Source: Pseudomonadota bacterium
Lineage (GTDB): Bacteria > BMS3Abin14
Length of the DNA stretch: 10,433 nucleotides
Assembly: GCA_016937135.1 (NCBI GenBank)
Contig: JAFGWO010000041.1
Coordinates: 1 to 10,433 of the forward strand
Direction: 5' to 3'
The translations under genes were made by a program, and so were the position numbers. This document shows positions 5,547-10,433 of this stretch, in pieces; the first letter of the stretch is position 1; every line of letters starts with the position of its first letter. The notes below the pieces were generated by a model. It was given only the letters and a program-made list of their open reading frames with translations. It was not told the origin of the DNA and did not search any database.

Positions 5547-8528
5547 GTGGCGGTTCGGGTGGAAGTGGGATTCAGAGATGGCGTCAGGGATCCCCGCGGC
5601 GAGCGGGTGGTCCGGGAAGCCAGGGAGATGGCCCGGATCCATCTCCAAAATGTGAGGACCCTTTCTGTCTACACGGTGGACGTGGATCTTTCTCCCGAGG
5701 AACTCGTCCGGATTGCCTCCGGCCCGTTCACCGATCCCGTCATCCAGGAATTTTCCATAGGGAAGCCGCTTCCCGGACGGTTCGATTTCATTCTGGAGGT
5801 GGGATTCAAGCCGGGTGTGACCGACAACGTGGGGAGAAGCGCCGGGGAGGCCGTTTCCCAGGTCATCGGCCGGTCTCTTGCTGAAGGGGAAGGGGTCTAT
5901 TCCTCGATCCAGTACCGGGTCACGGGAAATCTCGATGAAAGGGATGCCCGGCGCCTCGTTTCCCAGGTCCTCGCCAATGACCTCATCAACCGCTGGGAGA
6001 TCATTCCGTGGGAAGGTTTCGACCCGGAACATCTGTCCCGGCCCGAGATACCCAGGGTGACCATATCCGGAGGAGGGAAGGTCTCCGAGGTGGATCTGGA
6101 GGGGGACGCCGCCCACCTTATGGAGATCAGCCGGAGCCGGCTCCTGGCCCTGTCATTAAGGGAAATGGAGGCCATCCAGGGCTATTTCCGGCGTCTGGAG
6201 GTGGCCCGCCGGAGGGAGGACTACGGCCTCGGGGCAGCTCCTACCGACGTCGAGGTGGAGGCCCTGGCCCAGACGTGGTCGGAGCACTGCAAGCACAAGA
6301 TCTTCAATGCCCGGATCGAATACCGCGACGAAAAGGGCGGGACGGAAAGGATCGACTCCCTCTTTAAAACCTTCATCGTCGAGGCCACCCGGCTTGTCAG
6401 GGAAAGACAGGGAGAAAGGGACATCTGCCTTTCCGTGTTCAAGGACAATGCGGGGGTGATCCGGTTCAACGATTCCTGGAACCTGGTTTTCAAGGTGGAA
6501 ACCCATAATTCCCCTTCGGCCCTCGACCCTTACGGCGGAGCGCTGACGGGCATCGTGGGGGTAAACCGCGACCCCTTCGGCACCGGAATGGGATCGAGCC
6601 TCCTTTTCAACACCGATGTCTTCTGCTTTGCCTCGCCCTTCTACGACCGTCCCCTCCCGCCGAGGATCATCCACCCGAGGCGTATTTTCGAAGGGGTGGT
6701 CGAGGGGGTGGAACACGGGGGCAACAAGAGCGGGATCCCGACGGTGAACGGGACGGTGGTGTTCGATGACCGCTTCCTCGGAAAGCCCCTTGTCTATTGC
6801 GGGACCTGCGGCATCATGCCGTCTGTCATCGCCGGGCGCCTGTCCCACCTCAAGGGGGCAAGGGTCGGGGACAGGGTTGTCATGGTGGGAGGCAGGATCG
6901 GAAAGGACGGCATCCACGGGGCCACCTTCTCCTCGGAGGAACTCCACGAGGGCTCCCCGGTGACGGCGGTGCAGATCGGGGACCCCATAACCCAGAAGCG
7001 GATGACCGATTTTCTCCTCGAGGCGAGGGACGAAGGCCTTTATTCCAGCATCACCGACAACGGCGCTGGCGGGCTCTCCTCGTCAGTGGGAGAAATGGCC
7101 CGTGACACCGGCGGGGTTGTCCTGGATCTGGATCTTGCCCCTCTCAAATATCCGGGACTTGATCCCTGGGAAATCCTCGTTTCAGAGGCCCAGGAACGCA
7201 TGACCCTTTCCGTGCCCCCCGAAAACCTGGAACGCTTCATGGCCCTTTCTGAAAAGATGGGGGTGGAGTCGACCGATCTCGGGGAGTTCACCGATTCCGG
7301 TTATTTCCACATAAGGTTCGCGGGCAGGACGGTGGGCTTTCTGGAGATGGAATTCCTTCACGAGGGGCTCCCGCAGATGGAGCTTGTCGCCGAGTGGGAC
7401 CCGGCCCCCTCTGCGGAACCCGGTGTTCTTCCGCTGGAGGACCCGGGAGAGGTCCTCCTTGATCTCCTTGGCCGGTTGAATATCTGTTCCAAGGAGACCA
7501 TCGTCAGAAGGTACGACCACGAGGTCCAGGGGGGAAGCGTGGTCAAACCATTCACCGGGGCAAAGGACGACGGCCCGTCCGATGCGGCCGTGGTAAGGCC
7601 CATCCTCGATTCCTTCGAGGGGGTTGTCGTCTCCAACGGCATCGTCCCGAGATACAGCGATATCGACACTTACGATATGGCCGCCAACGCCGTGGATGAA
7701 GCCCTCCGGAACTTCGTTGCCGCCGGGGGGGACCCGTCCGCCGCCGCGGCCCTGGACAATTTCTGCTGGTGCGACCCAATCCAGTCGGAAAAGACCCCCG
7801 ACGGGGCGTTCAAGCTCGCCCAGCTTGTGCGGGCCAACAGAGGGCTATTTGACGCCGTTACGGCTTTCGGGATCCCCCTGATCTCCGGCAAGGACAGCAT
7901 GAAGAACGATTATCTCGTGGGGGAAACCAGGATCTCCATTCCGCCGACCCTCCTGGTGTCGGTTATCGGCCGGATTCCCGACGTAAGGGTGGCCGTGACC
8001 ATGGACCTGAAGAAAGAGGGGAACTTTCTTTATCTCCTTGGGGAGACCTCGAACGAGCTCGGCGGCTCGGAATATTACGCGCGTATCGGCTGCGTCGGGA
8101 AAAACGTTCCGCGCGTGGATTTTGAGGGGGCATTGAAGCGCTATCGAGCCGCTCATCGGGCCGCGCGGGAGGGACTGGTCCGATCCTGCCACGATTGCTC
8201 GGACGGCGGCTTGGCCGTGGCCCTTTCGGAGATGGCCTTCTCGGGGGATGTCGGGGCCGAAGTCGATCTTTCCGCTGTCCCGGTCAGGGGGAGCGACCTC
8301 GACGACGCGGCCCTGCTTTTCTCCGAATCGGCCAGCCGGCTCCTCGTGGAAGTTGAGCCCGGCCGGGCCGCCGATTTCGAACGCCTGATGGTTCAGGACC
8401 GATGGGGCAGGATCGGTGTGTGCGTTGCCCGGCCGCACGTGCTCATCTGCCGGGACCGGAGGGAACTCGTCCGTCTTTCCCTGGACCGGATGAAGGAATC
8501 CTGGCAGAAAACTTTGAGGGAATTGTAA
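5547..8528 (+). CDS. purL: FGAM synthase, tandem PurS-like modules fused to PurL
   Basis: ATP-dependent conversion of FGAR to FGAM, using ammonia channelled from the glutaminase PurQ. The protein is 993 residues, longer than the small bacterial PurL (about 740) and shorter than the large single-chain enzyme that includes its own glutaminase (about 1300). The N terminus holds two PurS-like repeats, about residues 3-72 and 79-155: VEVGFRDGVRD and LEVGFKPGVTD align directly. Next comes the PurL linker and WSEHCKHK (244-251) with conserved H247. The two AIR-synthase-like halves follow: ETHNSPSALDPYGGA, GGRIGKDGIHG, TDNGAGGLSSSVGEMA and SEAQERM in the first, ISGKDSMKN and DCSDGGLAVALSEMA in the second. 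No glutaminase domain is present. The GTG start at 5547 has GGAGG/AGGGG 8-10 nt upstream and lies 2 bp after purB, implying coupling. The fusion explains the absence of a separate purS. Confidence 0.96.
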   Translation: MAVRVEVGFRDGVRDPRGERVVREAREMARIHLQNVRTLSVYTVDVDLSPEELVRIASGPFTDPVIQEFSIGKPLPGRFDFILEVGFKPGVTDNVGRSAGEAVSQVIGRSLAEGEGVYSSIQYRVTGNLDERDARRLVSQVLANDLINRWEIIPWEGFDPEHLSRPEIPRVTISGGGKVSEVDLEGDAAHLMEISRSRLLALSLREMEAIQGYFRRLEVARRREDYGLGAAPTDVEVEALAQTWSEHCKHKIFNARIEYRDEKGGTERIDSLFKTFIVEATRLVRERQGERDICLSVFKDNAGVIRFNDSWNLVFKVETHNSPSALDPYGGALTGIVGVNRDPFGTGMGSSLLFNTDVFCFASPFYDRPLPPRIIHPRRIFEGVVEGVEHGGNKSGIPTVNGTVVFDDRFLGKPLVYCGTCGIMPSVIAGRLSHLKGARVGDRVVMVGGRIGKDGIHGATFSSEELHEGSPVTAVQIGDPITQKRMTDFLLEARDEGLYSSITDNGAGGLSSSVGEMARDTGGVVLDLDLAPLKYPGLDPWEILVSEAQERMTLSVPPENLERFMALSEKMGVESTDLGEFTDSGYFHIRFAGRTVGFLEMEFLHEGLPQMELVAEWDPAPSAEPGVLPLEDPGEVLLDLLGRLNICSKETIVRRYDHEVQGGSVVKPFTGAKDDGPSDAAVVRPILDSFEGVVVSNGIVPRYSDIDTYDMAANAVDEALRNFVAAGGDPSAAAALDNFCWCDPIQSEKTPDGAFKLAQLVRANRGLFDAVTAFGIPLISGKDSMKNDYLVGETRISIPPTLLVSVIGRIPDVRVAVTMDLKKEGNFLYLLGETSNELGGSEYYARIGCVGKNVPRVDFEGALKRYRAAHRAAREGLVRSCHDCSDGGLAVALSEMAFSGDVGAEVDLSAVPVRGSDLDDAALLFSESASRLLVEVEPGRAADFERLMVQDRWGRIGVCVARPHVLICRDRRELVRLSLDRMKESWQKTLREL

Positions 8529-8540
8529 AGGCAAACGGAA

Positions 8541-8567
8541 GGGAGAAGGGAGGACATTCCTTTTCCC
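8541..8567 (+). other. Hairpin in the purL-purQ spacer
   Basis: GGGAGAAGGGA (8541-8551) pairs along its full length with TTCCTTTTCCC (8557-8567), including two G-U pairs, around the loop GGACA. It fills much of the 73-bp spacer, which is the longest gap between genes inside the purine block. No T run follows, so it is not a standard terminator. It could affect mRNA stability or the relative expression of purQ. Confidence 0.5.
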
Positions 8568-8601
8568 GGTATGTCTCTGAACCTCATGGACCGGGGGAAT
8601 C

Positions 8602-9423
8602 ATGCTCGCAAGACCGAAAGCCATCATCATCACCGGAAACGGGACCAACTGCGAGAGGGAGGCCGCCGAGGCCTGCCGCCTGGGCGGGTTTGAGGCCTTC
8701 AAGGTCCACATCTCCGCGATCCTCTCCGGGGAGGTCTGCCTTGATGATTTCCATTTTTTAAACCTCACGGGAGGCTTCCTGGACGGGGATGACCTGGGCT
8801 CGGCCATGGTCCAGGCCAACCGGCTGACCTATGCGGTTGTAAAGGGTTCGGGCGAAAAGGTTCGGGAGCAGCTGGATCGTTTTATCGGGAAGGGACGGCC
8901 GATCCTCGGTGTCTGCAACGGATTCCAGCTCATGGTCAAGATGGGGCTGCTGCCGGGAATGGCCGGATCAGGGGAACGCGTGGCCACCCTCACTTTCAAT
9001 GATTCCGGGCGGTTCGAGGATCGCTGGGTAGATCTCCTGGCTGATCCCTCCTCTCCCTGCATCTTCACCAGGGGAATGGAAAAAATCACTCTGCCCGTCC
9101 GGCATGGGGAGGGGAAATTTGTCGTCCGTGATGAGGGGATACTGGAGGGGATCGAGTCGCGGAAACTGGCCGCCCTGAGGTATGTGGATCCCCTGACCGG
9201 ACTGCCGACCATGGAATATCCCCATAATCCCAACGGATCCACGGGCTGCATCGCGGGGATCTGTTCCCCGTCGGGGCTCCTTTTCGGCCTCATGCCGCAC
9301 CCCGAGGCCTACCTCCACAGGGTCAACCACCCGAGATGGACCCGGCAATCCCTTCCGGAAGAGGGCGGGGGGGTCCCCTTTTTCAAAAACGCGTGCGAAT
9401 ATGTCAGGCAGGCCCTTCCTTGA
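8602..9423 (+). CDS. purQ: FGAM synthase glutaminase subunit PurQ
   Basis: Class I glutamine amidotransferase that hydrolyses glutamine and passes ammonia to PurL. The 273-residue protein has the nucleophile C105 in GVCNGFQ and the rest of the triad, H233 and E235, in LMPHPEA. It is longer than the usual stand-alone PurQ (about 225), and several features recall the glutaminase domain of the large single-chain enzyme: GNGTNCEREAAEAC at the start, NDSGRFEDRW in the middle, and NPNGSTGCIAGICSPSGLLFGLMPHPE at the end in place of shorter forms. In the loop that usually reads GGFSYGD it has GGFLDGD. An in-frame stop at 8578 and lack of other start codons fix the start at ATG 8602; only GGGGGA, 3 nt away, could serve as a poor Shine-Dalgarno. 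It lies 73 bp after purL and 40 bp before purF. Confidence 0.96.
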   Translation: MLARPKAIIITGNGTNCEREAAEACRLGGFEAFKVHISAILSGEVCLDDFHFLNLTGGFLDGDDLGSAMVQANRLTYAVVKGSGEKVREQLDRFIGKGRPILGVCNGFQLMVKMGLLPGMAGSGERVATLTFNDSGRFEDRWVDLLADPSSPCIFTRGMEKITLPVRHGEGKFVVRDEGILEGIESRKLAALRYVDPLTGLPTMEYPHNPNGSTGCIAGICSPSGLLFGLMPHPEAYLHRVNHPRWTRQSLPEEGGGVPFFKNACEYVRQALP

Positions 9424-9463
9424 TCCGGAGCGATCCCTGAATACCGCGGGAAAAAGAGAAAGA

Positions 9464-10433
9464 ATGGACAACGACAAGTTCAGGGATGAATGCGGCGTGT
9501 TCGGGATCTTCGGACACGAGGAAGCTTCCAACATCGCCTATCTTGGACTCCATGCCCTCCAGCATCGGGGGCAGGAAAGCGCCGGCATCGCCTCTTCGGA
9601 CGGGGTTCGGGTTTACCGCTTCGGACAAATGGGCCTGGTGCACGACATCTTCACGCCGGAGGTGCTCAAGGGTCTTCCGGGGACCTCCGCTATCGGGCAT
9701 AACAGGTACTCCACAACAGGAAGAAGCCACCCGGAAAACATCCAGCCCATTGCCGTCCAGAATTCCCGCGGGGGCATGGCCCTTGCCCATAACGGGAACC
9801 TGGTCAACGCGCGGGAGATCCGGGAGGATCTTGAGGAAAAGGGAGCTATTTTCCATTCCTCCTCCGACACCGAGGTCATCATCCACCTCATGGCGAGGTC
9901 GAGGGGGGTCAATGAGGTTGACCGCCTCGTTGAGGCCCTCCACCAGGTGCGGGGCGCCTACAGCCTCCTGATCCTGACCGAAAAGAGGCTCATTGCCGTC
10001 CGTGATCCGCGGGGTTTCAGACCCCTGAGCATGGGCCGCCTGGGGGATGCCTGGGTCTTCACCTCCGAAACCTGCAGCCTCGATCTCATCGAGGCCGATT
10101 TTGTCCGCGATGTCAGCCCGGGGGAGGTGGTTGTCGTGGATCGCCATGGCGTCAGCTCCTCCTTCCCCTTCCCGAAGATGAAGGCCTCACCATGCATTTT
10201 TGAATATATCTACTTCGCGCGGCCGGACAGCACCATCGATGGACTCAATGTCTATGATGTGCGCAAGAGGCTGGGGGCGGAACTTGCCGAAGAAGCCCCG
10301 GCGGAGGGGGACATCGTGGTGCCCGTTCCCGACTCAGGGGTCCCGGCCGCTTTAGGGTACGCCCAGAGGCTGGGTCTCCCCCTTGAATGGGGGCTCATCA
10401 GAAACCACTATGTCGGCAGGACGTTCATTGAGC
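9464..10433 (+). CDS. purF: Amidophosphoribosyltransferase, 5' part (3' end outside window)
   Basis: First committed step of purine synthesis: PRPP plus glutamine to 5-phosphoribosylamine. The open frame runs off the window after 323 codons of a family usually about 470 long. It begins MDNDKFRDECGVFGI, so C10 would become the N-terminal nucleophile after removal of a nine-residue propeptide, as in the B. subtilis type. The Ntn glutaminase domain follows with LQHRGQESAGIA, GHNRYSTTG, HNGNLVN and SSSDTEV, then RDPRGFRPL. C244 (about 235 in mature numbering) before IFEYIYFARPDS matches the position of one 4Fe-4S ligand of the B. subtilis enzyme; the other three ligands would lie beyond the window. 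The phosphoribosyltransferase domain has begun (VPVPDSGVPAALGYA, NHYVGRTFIE). The Shine-Dalgarno is a weak purine tract (AAAAAGAGAAAG). Feedback by AMP and GMP is known for the family. Confidence 0.98.
   Translation, partial: MDNDKFRDECGVFGIFGHEEASNIAYLGLHALQHRGQESAGIASSDGVRVYRFGQMGLVHDIFTPEVLKGLPGTSAIGHNRYSTTGRSHPENIQPIAVQNSRGGMALAHNGNLVNAREIREDLEEKGAIFHSSSDTEVIIHLMARSRGVNEVDRLVEALHQVRGAYSLLILTEKRLIAVRDPRGFRPLSMGRLGDAWVFTSETCSLDLIEADFVRDVSPGEVVVVDRHGVSSSFPFPKMKASPCIFEYIYFARPDSTIDGLNVYDVRKRLGAELAEEAPAEGDIVVPVPDSGVPAALGYAQRLGLPLEWGLIRNHYVGRTFIE

Noticed and set aside
5214..6116. Long open frame on the - strand (300 codons)
   Set aside because: It lies antisense to purB and purL, whose frames are certain from conserved motifs. 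Its translation shows no recognisable domain; long antisense frames are common in GC-rich genes.
8571..8693. Small open frame beginning ATG 8571 between purL and purQ
   Set aside because: It runs out of frame into purQ, has a low-complexity His/Arg-rich product, and the nearest GGGAGG is about 17 nt away and inside the hairpin.
7845..8819. Long open frame on the - strand (324 codons)
   Set aside because: Antisense to the purL 3' end and the purQ 5' end, with no motif and no plausible ribosome binding context; a shadow of GC-rich coding sequence.

Overview
This window is a block of bacterial housekeeping genes, all on the + strand. It looks like chromosome from a GC-rich Gram-negative bacterium. 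Gene order (pnp, M16 peptidase, dut, then purine genes) and the fusion of PurS-like sequence to PurL suggest a deltaproteobacterial (Desulfobacterota/Desulfuromonas-like) source. That placement is inference; no marker in the window proves it.

Layout. The left block (1-3002) holds the 3' part of pnp (polynucleotide phosphorylase), an M16 zinc peptidase and dut (dUTPase). These three are tightly packed: 23 bp separates the first two and the last two overlap by 17 bp. After a 176-bp spacer with imperfect inverted repeats comes a WalJ/YycJ-type metallo-beta-lactamase-fold hydrolase (3179-3967). A 275-bp spacer (3968-4242) follows. It is tiled by five consecutive hairpins, bracketed by a 10-bp direct repeat, and followed by a good sigma70-type promoter candidate.

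The right block (4243-10433) is a purine operon: purB (adenylosuccinate lyase), a 993-residue FGAM synthase carrying two tandem PurS-like modules fused to PurL, purQ (its glutaminase subunit), and purF (amidophosphoribosyltransferase), which is cut by the window end. PurF makes phosphoribosylamine (step 1). PurSL plus PurQ makes FGAM (step 4). PurB acts at SAICAR cleavage and again in AMP formation. The other pathway genes lie outside the window.

All protein genes look intact and carry their catalytic motifs. I see no transposase, integrase, CRISPR array, tRNA or rRNA, and no undescribed multi-gene system. The parts that stand out are noncoding: the hairpin cluster before purB, a hairpin between purL and purQ, and a recurring purine-arm/pyrimidine-arm inverted-repeat style in three of the spacers. 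The PurS duplication inside PurL is the most notable protein feature.
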